In this document: one piece after another, positions 16,742-25,481 of the stretch | Position numbering within the stretch: the stretch's first letter is position 1 | Layout: every line of letters begins with the position of its first letter | Assembly (NCBI GenBank): GCA_002722515.1 | Contig: PBMH01000030.1 | Span: 1-48,316, forward strand | Length of the DNA: 48,316 nucleotides | Reading direction: 5' to 3' | From: Alphaproteobacteria bacterium | GTDB taxonomy: Bacteria; Pseudomonadota; Alphaproteobacteria; UBA6615 | The notes under the pieces: generated by a model | What the model was told of the DNA's origin: nothing | Seen by the model: only the letters and a program-made list of their open reading frames with translations | Databases searched by the model: none | Translations under genes and position numbers: made by a program

Positions 16742-18652
16742 TCAGAATACAGCAGTCAATTTCAGCCGAGGTAGTATACCGGGCACCCGAAAACCTACCG
16801 CCTCTTCGTATTTATTATCGAAAACATTGTCGACCGACAATGACGCATCCCAACCTGGCGCGAAATGCCAGTTCGCGGCAACGTCGAAACGTGTGTAGTC
16901 CGCTAGCGTCCAGTCCCCAGTCGGAATTGATGAATCGAGAACGCGTCCAACATAAAGGCCGCGCGCAGACAGGGTAAGATCTTCTATTCCCATCCAAGTC
17001 ACATCACCACCCAATCGCCATTTCGGTCGGTTTCGCAACTCCTCGTGTTTGTCACGAATATCAGTGTCGACAAAGGTTACGTGAGCCTTGAGTGTCAGCG
17101 CCTCGATAATGGTCCATGCCGTCTCAACCTCGCTGCCCCAAGTTACCAGTTCGGTCTGGTTTACCAGCCGATTGAGTGCGTCATCGAAATCGATATTGTC
17201 CTGATAGTAAGTCCGAAAAACGGTTGCGCTAATCTCTCCCGTCCCGCCAAGAATCGGCTGGTGAGCAGAAGTTTCAATGCTCGAGCTCGATTCCGGCCGA
17301 AGCGTTGGATCACCAACTATGGCATTGCCCAACGCATAAAGGCTAGGAAGCTTGAAACCTTCACCCCAACTAAGTTTCCACTCCGTATCCCAGGGCCCGA
17401 ACATATATAGAGATCCAACCGAGAGGCTGGTCTGCGTCGAGAATCCATCAGGATTATCAATCCGCGCACCAGCCTGCAGCGACCAACCCGGCAACACCCG
17501 CCAACGCGCCTCGGCAAAACCACTTCGGGTTGTACGACGAAGCGAGAACCGAGAGTCGGATGGCGCACCACCCATAATAAGACGGCTATCGCTTATGCCG
17601 GCCTCTTCAAGAATTCCAGCACCAGCAACAACTTCAAAATTATCGGTCACGGTGACATTTGCACTTGCCTGCAGGTTGAAGCGCTCATAATCACTTTCGC
17701 TGCTGTTGACCGGCACGCCAAACGCATTGCGAACGCCACCGGCCACGCCAGGGGACGCAAACAGCTCACGAGTTCGGTACACATTGGCATCAATGGTATA
17801 CCTCAAGATTGATGAGACCTCGTATTCGAATGCCAGCCCAGCGGTGATCTCGGTCGAATCACGGGTGTCACTGGAACGGCGCACCGAAAAAACTGGGCCC
17901 CCGCTATCATCTGGGAAATTCGAACTGTCAGTGTCCGACAGTCGTATAATCAGTCTGAGCGACGACTCATCAGTGGGAAACATGTTAGACTTTGCACTGA
18001 TTTGCCGATTATGGAAGCGGCTGCCTTCACTAGCTGCGCCATCATCGGTATATGCCGCACTCAATGCCAGATCAGTGGCCCCCAATACCGGGCCACGAAC
18101 TTGGACACTACCGCGTCGATGCCCATGCCCCCCGCCGGCGACAGTTATGGAATATTGATGTGTTGCATCGCCGCTGCGGGTAATGAAGTTTACGGTCCCG
18201 GCAAGTGCGTCTGCGCCGCGAACGGCGGATTGGGAGCCGCGCACTATCTCGACCCGCTCAAGCGACTGGATATCGATGGACGACACATCGAACGAGCCGC
18301 CTCGGCTGTTGGTCGGATCGTTTACTTGAACCCCGTCTATCAGGACCTGAGTGTAGTTAGGGTCCGCACCACGAAGATATATTGAACTCACACCACCAAG
18401 TCCGCCCGGCTGATCAATATGGATACCCGGAACACGCCGAAGAAGATCAACCGCATTCGACGGCTGCAACGCATCAATCTCCTCACGCGTTACGACGGTG
18501 ACACTGGTCGGCGAGGTCGCGCTGGTAGAGATCAGACGCGAGCCCGTGACCACTACCGTATCGGCGCGCGGCACATTACTATCCTGCGCCAACACCTGTA
18601 CCGGCGCGAACAGAGCCAGAATGCCAAGAGGGATCAGGTAATTTCGAAACAT
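16742..18652 (-). CDS. TonB-dependent outer-membrane receptor (BtuB-like)
   Basis: A 636-residue receptor. A signal peptide covers residues 1-22 (cut after VLA), followed by a TonB-box-like DTVVVTGSR (31-39), a plug domain (about 45-155, with VDLLRRVPGIHIDQPGG and RVEIVRGSQSAVRGADALAG) and a 22-strand barrel ending with the aromatic terminal residue in LKLTAVF. The plug and the overall size resemble the vitamin B12 receptor BtuB, but no cobalamin riboswitch is visible upstream, so the substrate stays open; oligosaccharide or metal chelates are possible. It is encoded opposite to the surrounding plus-strand genes. Confidence 0.88.
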   Translation of the reverse strand: MFRNYLIPLGILALFAPVQVLAQDSNVPRADTVVVTGSRLISTSATSPTSVTVVTREEIDALQPSNAVDLLRRVPGIHIDQPGGLGGVSSIYLRGADPNYTQVLIDGVQVNDPTNSRGGSFDVSSIDIQSLERVEIVRGSQSAVRGADALAGTVNFITRSGDATHQYSITVAGGGHGHRRGSVQVRGPVLGATDLALSAAYTDDGAASEGSRFHNRQISAKSNMFPTDESSLRLIIRLSDTDSSNFPDDSGGPVFSVRRSSDTRDSTEITAGLAFEYEVSSILRYTIDANVYRTRELFASPGVAGGVRNAFGVPVNSSESDYERFNLQASANVTVTDNFEVVAGAGILEEAGISDSRLIMGGAPSDSRFSLRRTTRSGFAEARWRVLPGWSLQAGARIDNPDGFSTQTSLSVGSLYMFGPWDTEWKLSWGEGFKLPSLYALGNAIVGDPTLRPESSSSIETSAHQPILGGTGEISATVFRTYYQDNIDFDDALNRLVNQTELVTWGSEVETAWTIIEALTLKAHVTFVDTDIRDKHEELRNRPKWRLGGDVTWMGIEDLTLSARGLYVGRVLDSSIPTGDWTLADYTRFDVAANWHFAPGWDASLSVDNVFDNKYEEAVGFRVPGILPRLKLTAVF

Positions 18653-18736
18653 CCAAATGCTCGTTATAAGAAGCTAAAATACAGCCCGTCTCTCGGTTCG
18701 GATAACGCTGATATGATTGCCATTCACACACACAGA

Positions 18737-18768
18737 CGAACTGCGAACACGGCTCGAGTTCGCTCCGT
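18737..18768. repeat. overlapping inverted repeats between the receptor and the first FkbM gene
   Basis: GCGAAC (18743-18748) pairs with GTTCGC (18758-18763); CGAACT (18737-18742) pairs with AGTTCG (18757-18762); ACGG (18749-18752) pairs with CCGT (18765-18768). These are mutually exclusive hairpins in the 155-base divergent gap. Function is unknown; an operator or a weak attenuator are options. Confidence 0.35.
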
Positions 18769-18807
18769 AACGGCTTTACACGCTATTCAACAGAAGACCC
18801 TCATTCA

Positions 18808-19644
18808 ATGAGCATTGTTGTCGCAGCAATACGCCATCTGCGCCACGGGCGATTGCGATTCCTATCGCCAGTCTGGACGCCACTTGGCAACCTCTACCGC
18901 TTCTGCCTTGTTTGGTCCGGCGCATCTGTTAACTCGAGCCACAAGATCGGCCGTTACGGACCATTCCGGATGTCCGGAGAGTTCGCATTCAGCAACTTCG
19001 GGAATTGGGGAGATGCACACAATAGCGGGTTCGAATATTGCGTCGAGGCAAGCCGGGGAAAAAGTTGCATCCTCGATATTGGGGCCCATATCGGGCTCAT
19101 ATCGCTACCGCTGAGCCAAGTGATCGCACCCGGGGGGCGAGTATTCGCCTTTGAGCCGTCGGCTGCAAATCTGACTAAGTTGAAACAACATCTCGAGATC
19201 AATGCCATCGACAATGTTGAAGTCATACAAAAGCTTGTGGGCGACGCAGATCTGGGGAATATCCTGCTATATGAACATGGCGGTGTGAGCGGCATGAACA
19301 CCCGTGCGCCGTTGAAACCTCGGGGCATCTACCGCCGAACACACCACAACCAATGCACCCTCGACTCCTTCTGCCGCGACCGCGCGCTAAGGCCCGACGT
19401 CATAAAGATTGATGTGGAGGGTGCAGAGTTCGCCGTGGTCGAAGGCGCGCGCAGAATTCTCGCCGAGGCACGCCCCCTGCTCGTAGTATCCGTCCACCCC
19501 CAGCACCTAAAGGCGTTGGGACGGGATGCTAGTGAACTGCATGCACTTGCCGCGGCCTCCGGCTACACGGTATCGGACACTAACGGAAACGCAGTCGAAA
19601 CCTTTCAATTGGACGAATACGTCCTCAAACCAGCTTGTAAGTGA
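18808..19644 (+). CDS. FkbM family SAM-dependent methyltransferase (1)
   Basis: A 278-residue protein. The FkbM methyltransferase fold is shown by the SAM loop ILDIGAHIGLISLPLS (about 87-102), the acidic residue in VFAFEPSAAN (about 112-121) and IKIDVEGAEFAVVEGA (about 196-211). FkbM-type enzymes O-methylate sugars and antibiotics; in polysaccharide loci they usually methylate glycan residues. It begins a plus-strand run that extends to pseB. Its stop overlaps the GTG of a second FkbM gene. Confidence 0.85.
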   Translation: MSIVVAAIRHLRHGRLRFLSPVWTPLGNLYRFCLVWSGASVNSSHKIGRYGPFRMSGEFAFSNFGNWGDAHNSGFEYCVEASRGKSCILDIGAHIGLISLPLSQVIAPGGRVFAFEPSAANLTKLKQHLEINAIDNVEVIQKLVGDADLGNILLYEHGGVSGMNTRAPLKPRGIYRRTHHNQCTLDSFCRDRALRPDVIKIDVEGAEFAVVEGARRILAEARPLLVVSVHPQHLKALGRDASELHALAAASGYTVSDTNGNAVETFQLDEYVLKPACK

Positions 19645-20600
19645 ACCGTATGTTGTCGAGCATCTATACGACTTTACGCGATCGCGGCGCAGCAGCGCTG
19701 ATCCGTGCCATCTGCAACCAAACAATGGCCGGCATACAAAGCAAGTTGCTTCGGCGCCGCTTTATGGAAAAAAACATCCACAACTACCGCATGTTGATTG
19801 ACCTCGAGGACAGAGGAATTAGCCGTTCACTCCTGCTGTTCGGTACCCGCGAGGTCGACCATAAGATCTTGCTGGAGCAAATCGCAAAATCGGGTATGAC
19901 CGTCTTCGATATTGGAGCCAATATCGGCTATTATGCTCTGATGGAGCTTGGGCTGATTGGCCCAAACGGACGCATGCTCGCTATCGAACCGTCTCCCTCC
20001 AATATCGCATTGTTGCATCGCAACCTGGCGCTCAACAACGAGGGCGATCGAATAACTGTGCTCGAAGGCGCTGTTTCGGATAAAACAGGTTTGGAATCCT
20101 TTCACCTCTCTACCCATTCCAATCTTGGTACCTTTCACGCTGACGGCAGCGCAGCTCACATGTTGAGTGGTGAACAGATTACCGTGCACACATATACAGT
20201 GCCGGAACTTGCCGATGAGTACGGCGCACCCGACCTTATCCGAATGGACGTCGAAGGACATGAGGTAGAGGTCATAGCCGGCATGCTCGATGCAATCCGG
20301 GCCGAACAGATCCGCCCAACAATTATTTTTGAGACGCATCTTTCGCGCTATTCCGCCGAACATAACATGACGCGAGTGCTCGAAGAGCTTTTCACGTGCG
20401 GATACAGTGTGTCCCGCGCCGCCTCGTCCTGGCAGGAGGGTACCGCACGCGTTGCCGAGCGCGGCTACGAGGGTTCTGCTCCAATCAGCACCGATGGGGT
20501 CGAGCGTGTGATCTTTGAAAATATTAAGAACGAAGATGCGATTGACTTCATCTGTCGAACGGGCGGGCTGCGCACCGTGGTTCTGGCACCCGTTAGCTGA
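19641..20600 (+). CDS. FkbM family SAM-dependent methyltransferase (2)
   Basis: A 319-residue FkbM-type enzyme with the SAM loop VFDIGANIGYYALMELG (about 88-104), LAIEPSPSNIALLHRNL (about 114-130) and IRMDVEGHEVEVIAGM (about 200-215). The start is a GTG that overlaps the previous stop (GTGA); an in-frame ATG three codons on is an alternative. The N-terminal 80 residues are specific to this copy. It probably methylates a different position or sugar than its neighbour. Confidence 0.85.
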   Translation: MNRMLSSIYTTLRDRGAAALIRAICNQTMAGIQSKLLRRRFMEKNIHNYRMLIDLEDRGISRSLLLFGTREVDHKILLEQIAKSGMTVFDIGANIGYYALMELGLIGPNGRMLAIEPSPSNIALLHRNLALNNEGDRITVLEGAVSDKTGLESFHLSTHSNLGTFHADGSAAHMLSGEQITVHTYTVPELADEYGAPDLIRMDVEGHEVEVIAGMLDAIRAEQIRPTIIFETHLSRYSAEHNMTRVLEELFTCGYSVSRAASSWQEGTARVAERGYEGSAPISTDGVERVIFENIKNEDAIDFICRTGGLRTVVLAPVS

Positions 20601-20611
20601 TCACCAGGCCC

Positions 20612-22201
20612 ATGTCAGTAGAGATCCTCGCGGCAGACCGGTTTGGCTGGCGGCGAAATGTCGGAAGAGGAATTGATACGCTAGCGACTGGCGACCCAGC
20701 GGCTGAGGCGGCTGTGCGGAATGTTCTAGCAGCCAGTCAGGCATCTCCCGCGACGCTCGCGCGGGCAGTTCAAGAGGTTCCCGGGCACTTTGCAGTAATA
20801 GCCAAGGGACAAGAAACGGGCTGCGCAATTGTAGACCATTGTCGTTCATCGCCCGTCTTTCTGACCGACGACGCAGTCTCGAATGATGCCCACCTGATAC
20901 GCCTAAGGAGGCAACTGGATAAGCCCGACCGTGTGGGAATCGAAGACGCCGCGATGGCGGGGTTTGTAACCGGCCGACGGACCCTATTCGAGAACCTGCA
21001 TCAGCTTCCTGCGGGCAGCCTCGCACTCTGGCAGGGCAATAGTCCTGCTATCGCGCGCTACCGAGACTACATGCCAACGGCCGTCAAAACCGATAGCGAG
21101 GACATGCTGATCGAGGCATTTCTCGCAGCGCTCGACGATGCAACAAAGCGAACAATCCAAGTGGCAAACGGGCGCCCCATATGGGTACCCCTGAGTGGGG
21201 GGCGAGATTCGCGTATGCTACTCTCCAAATTCGTCGAGCTGGGTTACGACAACCTGCACGCCTTCACCTATGGCCCGCCCGGCAACGACGAACGGCGGGC
21301 GGCGAAGTTTATCGCGGACCGCCTCGGCGTTCCTTGGTCGTTCGTGGCTAGCCGACCAACCCAAATGCGGGAGTTCTTTGCCAGCAATGAACGATCGAAT
21401 TACTGGGATTATTGCGATGGGCTTTCCGCGGTCCCCAACTTTCAGGACCTCCTCACCCTGCAAAAACTTCGTCAAAGCGGCACGCTGCCCGCAGACGCCG
21501 TTCTGGTGAACGGCCAGACCGGAGACTTTATTTCCGGCGGACACATCCCGGCAAATCTAATGTCATCCGACCTGACACCTGACACCCTGTTCGAAGCGAT
21601 TGTTAGTAAGCATTTCTCGCTCTGGCACTCTCTTAAGACGCAGGAACGGCTCTCAGCCGTCCGTACTCGAATTTTTGACCAGCTCGACGTGAAGCCCGAT
21701 GAGCCCCTAGACCGCGATCATGCAGTTGCACTTTACGAGCAGTTCGAATTCGACGAGCGCCAGGCGAAATATGTAATCAACGGCCAACGCAACTACGAGT
21801 TCCTCGGCCTAGACTGGTCGCTGCCCTTGTGGGACAGCGCGATGGTCGAATTCTGGCGCAACGTGCCAGTTGCTATGAAGTTCAGGCAGAAACTATTCGT
21901 CACAGCCTTGGCGCGCTGGAACTACTGCGGTCTATTCAGGAACTTTGACCCCAAGGTCGGCCATTGGTCGGGGCTGGCTAGAGCAGTGCTTATCCCCTCG
22001 CGGCTGATCCGTCTAAGCCTCGGTCCGGCGCGACGCGACGCGTTCCTGCGCCAGATGCTTTACTTCGGCATGTATCGCGACCAATACGCCCCCTTCGGAT
22101 ACGCCGAGTTTTACCGCAACGCGCGGGATCTGCGTAACCCGGTCTCACTCCTCTCGCGTGAGTGGATTCACGAGCGCGGCCTCTCGGGGGACGCGGGTTG
22201 A
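20612..22201 (+). CDS. asparagine synthase-like protein
   Basis: A 529-residue protein with an AsnB-like layout: a glutaminase-like N-terminal fold (about 1-150) and a synthetase domain with the PP-loop SGGRDS at 195-200. The N-terminal cysteine nucleophile of class II glutaminases is absent (the protein starts M-S-V-E), so it should not hydrolyse glutamine. Such homologues are frequent in capsule, O-antigen and exopolysaccharide loci, where they may amidate uronic acids or adenylate another substrate; the function is unproven. It shares one base with the next start (TGATG). Confidence 0.8.
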   Translation: MSVEILAADRFGWRRNVGRGIDTLATGDPAAEAAVRNVLAASQASPATLARAVQEVPGHFAVIAKGQETGCAIVDHCRSSPVFLTDDAVSNDAHLIRLRRQLDKPDRVGIEDAAMAGFVTGRRTLFENLHQLPAGSLALWQGNSPAIARYRDYMPTAVKTDSEDMLIEAFLAALDDATKRTIQVANGRPIWVPLSGGRDSRMLLSKFVELGYDNLHAFTYGPPGNDERRAAKFIADRLGVPWSFVASRPTQMREFFASNERSNYWDYCDGLSAVPNFQDLLTLQKLRQSGTLPADAVLVNGQTGDFISGGHIPANLMSSDLTPDTLFEAIVSKHFSLWHSLKTQERLSAVRTRIFDQLDVKPDEPLDRDHAVALYEQFEFDERQAKYVINGQRNYEFLGLDWSLPLWDSAMVEFWRNVPVAMKFRQKLFVTALARWNYCGLFRNFDPKVGHWSGLARAVLIPSRLIRLSLGPARRDAFLRQMLYFGMYRDQYAPFGYAEFYRNARDLRNPVSLLSREWIHERGLSGDAG

Positions 22202-23433
22202 TGCGGATACTTTATGTCGCGCGCCTGTTCAGTGGCCTTGCCGAAGGAATTCGCGACAGGTGCTGGGATCCGCGCGGCGTGCCGACCGTATATCGGCTTC
22301 TTCAAGCACTCGACGGATCCGAGCATGAACTCAAAATCGTCTTCACCGTCAAGGACGACGCCACAGGCTGGACCGATACTGGGACCAAGACCTTTCCCAT
22401 AGCCGGATTCGGACGCGAGATCACGGTCATCCCGCAACGTTTGGTCCTCCCCACCGGGTTTGGACGTGCCCGGGGCTATCTCCGCGAAATCTCGCAATAT
22501 CGTGAGATTCGTAGATTGTGCAATAACTTCGCACCGGACCTCGCCTATTTCGACCGGGTGAACGTCTACGCGGCATCCCTGATCGCTCGGCGAACCAAAA
22601 TTCCAGTAGTCTGGCGCGTCATGGGGGTACCACCGGCCATGCATGACATGCTCGAGCTCGGTGGCCCGGTCGCGCGTATCACCTGCTGGGCCTATCAAGC
22701 ACCCTTCGCGATGGTCTTATGCTCGCGTGACGGCAGCGGCGGCGAACAATGGATGGACCGGGCGCTGGCGCCCGACACGCCGCGCTGTATGATGCTCAAC
22801 GGCGTTGACACTCCCGACGCATCCGTTCTTGACGAGAATCTACGGAAACGGCTCGCGGGCCCCGAGACAAAGGTTTTGTTCGTCGCTCGCCTAGTCGAGG
22901 ACAAGGGGTGCATCGAGTTCGTGGACGGAGTTTGCCGGGCTCTCGATGCCGCGCCGGGCCGATTCCGCGCCCTAGTCGCAGGAGACGGTCCGTTCGCCCA
23001 GTCGATGCGCCAACACGTCGAAGCCGCAGGTCATAGTGACCACTTCCACTTTCTTGGGCAGCTGCCGCATAAGCAGATTAATGGCCTGCTGCAGGCCAGT
23101 GACATATATGTCTCGTTGAACCAGATGTGCAACTTGACAAACGCCAACCTGGAGGCGATGAGAACTGGTGTGTGCATGATCATTCCGACATCTCCCGGCA
23201 TACGGGGCATCGACGTGGATACAGACAATCTTATGCCCCCCGATACGATCCTGCGGGTCGCAGATATGCGCGAATTTCGAGACGCGCTGATTCGCCTCGA
23301 CTCCGATCCCGGCGAGCGAGAAGGGCGGGCTAAATCCATCGGCGCACGCGCTGATGCAATAATCCCGACCTGGGACGAACGAATCACCGAGGAAATGAAC
23401 CTGCTGGAACAACTCGGCTCGACGGGCGACTGA
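22201..23433 (+). CDS. glycosyltransferase family 4 protein
   Basis: A 410-residue GT-B glycosyltransferase. The C-terminal half shows the GT4 pattern: VLFVARLVEDKGCIEFVDGV (nucleotide-binding loop), LVAGDGPF, FLGQLPHKQINGLLQASDIY and NLEAMRTGVCMIIP, the last in the E-x7-E region, where the second acid is replaced by other residues. I chose the ATG at 22201 because it overlaps the preceding stop and gives the typical MRILYVARLF opening; a longer frame from 22162 lies inside the upstream gene. The donor and acceptor are unknown. Confidence 0.87.
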   Translation: MRILYVARLFSGLAEGIRDRCWDPRGVPTVYRLLQALDGSEHELKIVFTVKDDATGWTDTGTKTFPIAGFGREITVIPQRLVLPTGFGRARGYLREISQYREIRRLCNNFAPDLAYFDRVNVYAASLIARRTKIPVVWRVMGVPPAMHDMLELGGPVARITCWAYQAPFAMVLCSRDGSGGEQWMDRALAPDTPRCMMLNGVDTPDASVLDENLRKRLAGPETKVLFVARLVEDKGCIEFVDGVCRALDAAPGRFRALVAGDGPFAQSMRQHVEAAGHSDHFHFLGQLPHKQINGLLQASDIYVSLNQMCNLTNANLEAMRTGVCMIIPTSPGIRGIDVDTDNLMPPDTILRVADMREFRDALIRLDSDPGEREGRAKSIGARADAIIPTWDERITEEMNLLEQLGSTGD

Positions 23434-24563
23434 TGGGATTTCTGACGGCAATCCGGCGGCGCATGCTGGCGGAACTGGATTCGCGAATCGCACCGCGTTT
23501 CCATGATGCTTTCGATGCTGACCCTGTCACGATTTACGATATCGGGGCAGCCGGCGGCGCGATTACCCCCTATCCCGACGGGCCGAGATCATGGGCGCCG
23601 GTGGTCGGTTTCGAGCCCCACCCGGTTAGTTATAAACAGTTGATAGACGCGGACACACCCGAACATGTCACGCTGCTCAACGTAGCACTCGCCGACCGGG
23701 ACGGACCAATTACCTTCTACGCCGGCAAGGAGAAACAGCGGACGAAATCCTCGCTGCGACCGATCGACTATACTGGCAGCAAGAGTGAAGAAATCACCAT
23801 CGACGCCGTAACGCTCGATTCGGCGCCCGAGCGGCTAGGTATACCACCAGCGAATTTCATCAAACTTGACACTGAAGGTGCCGAAGACCTAGTCATGCGG
23901 GGCGGGGAGAAAATGTTTGCAAACGACATTCTCGGCGTGCAAACCGAAATTGGTTTTTGGACGGAACAATCGGGCGGCGTTTCGTTCTCACAGATCGACA
24001 GCCACCTGACCGCGCGTGGTTTCGTTCTGTTCGACCTGCAGATCAACCGGTCTGACATTCGTGTGCTCGGCGGTCGTAAGGACAAGGTGCGCAGCGGTGA
24101 CGCCCTCTATTTCCGAAATTTCGAGCATCTGTGGTCTGCAGGCGGCAACCAGAAGGCGCTCCGGACCAAACTGCTCAAGCTAATAAGCCTGGTAATCGGC
24201 TGGCGCTACCTGAACTACGCCTTTAAGCTCGCCGATTTCGGTCGTGTGCAAGGTCTGCTCGATGTGGAAGAGTTCGACGCGGTTGTAAATCCGTTGGTCC
24301 AAACCTCCGATCTATCGGATCGGATACCAGACTTTCCCGGGCGAACAAGGCTCGCGCTTCTTTTTGATTCCCTGTCCTACGCCTTCTATCCAACCATGAA
24401 GAAGGGCATACCCTACTCGTTCAACAGCCTAGGAAATCACTGGGTGGTCGGTAGAAAGGGCAACCAACCTTCCAGCGTATTTCTGCACTGCCCTGTCCTG
24501 AAAAACGGGACCGTGAATCAAGCGAAAACCATTCACCTGGACACGAATGACCACACAAGCTGA
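23433..24563 (+). CDS. FkbM family methyltransferase (3) with C-terminal extension
   Basis: A 376-residue protein. Residues about 30-215 carry an FkbM domain: IYDIGAAGGAITPYP, VVGFEPHPVSYKQL and IKLDTEGAEDLVMRGG. About 160 further residues follow, with no family I recognise (RTKLLKLISLVIGWRYLNYA, later AFYPTMKKGIPYSFNSLGNHW). The SAM loop is DIGAAGG rather than DIGANIG. The start shares one base with the previous stop. The extension may bind the glycan or the partner enzymes. Confidence 0.78.
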   Translation: MGFLTAIRRRMLAELDSRIAPRFHDAFDADPVTIYDIGAAGGAITPYPDGPRSWAPVVGFEPHPVSYKQLIDADTPEHVTLLNVALADRDGPITFYAGKEKQRTKSSLRPIDYTGSKSEEITIDAVTLDSAPERLGIPPANFIKLDTEGAEDLVMRGGEKMFANDILGVQTEIGFWTEQSGGVSFSQIDSHLTARGFVLFDLQINRSDIRVLGGRKDKVRSGDALYFRNFEHLWSAGGNQKALRTKLLKLISLVIGWRYLNYAFKLADFGRVQGLLDVEEFDAVVNPLVQTSDLSDRIPDFPGRTRLALLFDSLSYAFYPTMKKGIPYSFNSLGNHWVVGRKGNQPSSVFLHCPVLKNGTVNQAKTIHLDTNDHTS

Positions 24564-24596
24564 TACAGCGCAACCGAGCGGCGCCACTTCAACACC

Positions 24597-25334
24597 ATGA
24601 CCGGGTCGGGTAAAACGCGATCGCATGACGCACGCGAGGTTTGGGAACGCAAGCCATCATTGCGCCGGGTCTACACCGACCTCTATGCGCGCCTTACAGA
24701 ACGCCTGGTCCCCGGAACTACCGTTGAGATCGGCGGCGGGTCAGGCAACTTCAAGGATTTTGCTCCAGACTCGATCTCGACGGACATCGTCGCGGCACCC
24801 TGGCTAGATGCCGTCGCAGACGCTGGCCGGCTGCCTTTTGCCGATGCGTCGGTCGCTAACTTCGTGCTGTTCGATGTCTTACACCACATCGAGTTTGCTT
24901 TGCGTTTCTTCGACGAGGCCGGACGGGTGCTCGAACCCGGTGGGCGGATCATTATATGTGAACCAGCGATCACTCCCCTCAGCAATCTCTTTTATTCTTA
25001 CATGCATCCCGAACCGGTGGAGATGGGAGCCGACATATTCAATGTCGGAGAGCCGAACCCGTCGCGCGACCCGTTCGATGCAAACCAAGCCATTCCGACC
25101 CTAATGTTTTGTCAACAAAGCGACCGATTTGCTCGTCATCTGCCGATGTTAAAAATTCTCGACGTGCAGCTTAACAGCCTCTTCGCATACCCGCTGACAG
25201 GCGGATTCCGTTCCTGGACTGCGATCCCCGCAGCACTCGTACCGCCAATGCTATCACTGGAATCCATCCTGCTGCCAATCCTCGGCCCACTAATGGCCTT
25301 TCGCATGCTCGTCACGATCGAGCGCAGGGCATGA
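24597..25334 (+). CDS. class I SAM-dependent methyltransferase
   Basis: A 245-residue methyltransferase of the Methyltransf_11 type. The SAM-binding motif is VEIGGGSGNFKDF (about 43-55), LPFADASVANFVLFDVLHHI (about 80-99) is the post-I/II region and VLEPGGRIIICEP (about 112-124) is motif III. A hydrophobic segment near the C-terminus (ALVPPMLSLESILLPILGPL) may attach it to the membrane. Substrate unknown; probably a sugar or lipid-linked intermediate of this locus. Confidence 0.8.
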   Translation: MTGSGKTRSHDAREVWERKPSLRRVYTDLYARLTERLVPGTTVEIGGGSGNFKDFAPDSISTDIVAAPWLDAVADAGRLPFADASVANFVLFDVLHHIEFALRFFDEAGRVLEPGGRIIICEPAITPLSNLFYSYMHPEPVEMGADIFNVGEPNPSRDPFDANQAIPTLMFCQQSDRFARHLPMLKILDVQLNSLFAYPLTGGFRSWTAIPAALVPPMLSLESILLPILGPLMAFRMLVTIERRA

Positions 25335-25481
25335 CCCGCCGCAAGCAATCCCATGAATCGCCACGATGGGCAAAAAAAACGATGACAGCCAGCACGGCTT
25401 TGCGTATTCGAGACAAGGTTGAGCAAGCGGTAGGACTCGCCGGCGTCGGTCGGGCCCAAACAAGATGCATCAAAGGGAATC

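Noticed and set aside
18653-18807. Cobalamin riboswitch upstream of the BtuB-like receptor.
   Set aside because: The 155-base gap is short and I find none of the conserved B12-box sequence on the minus strand, so the receptor is not assigned to vitamin B12.
22162-22200. Extended start of the GT4 gene at 22162.
   Set aside because: The 13 extra residues lie within the coding end of the asparagine-synthase-like gene and the ATG at 22201 gives the typical family start with a TGATG overlap.
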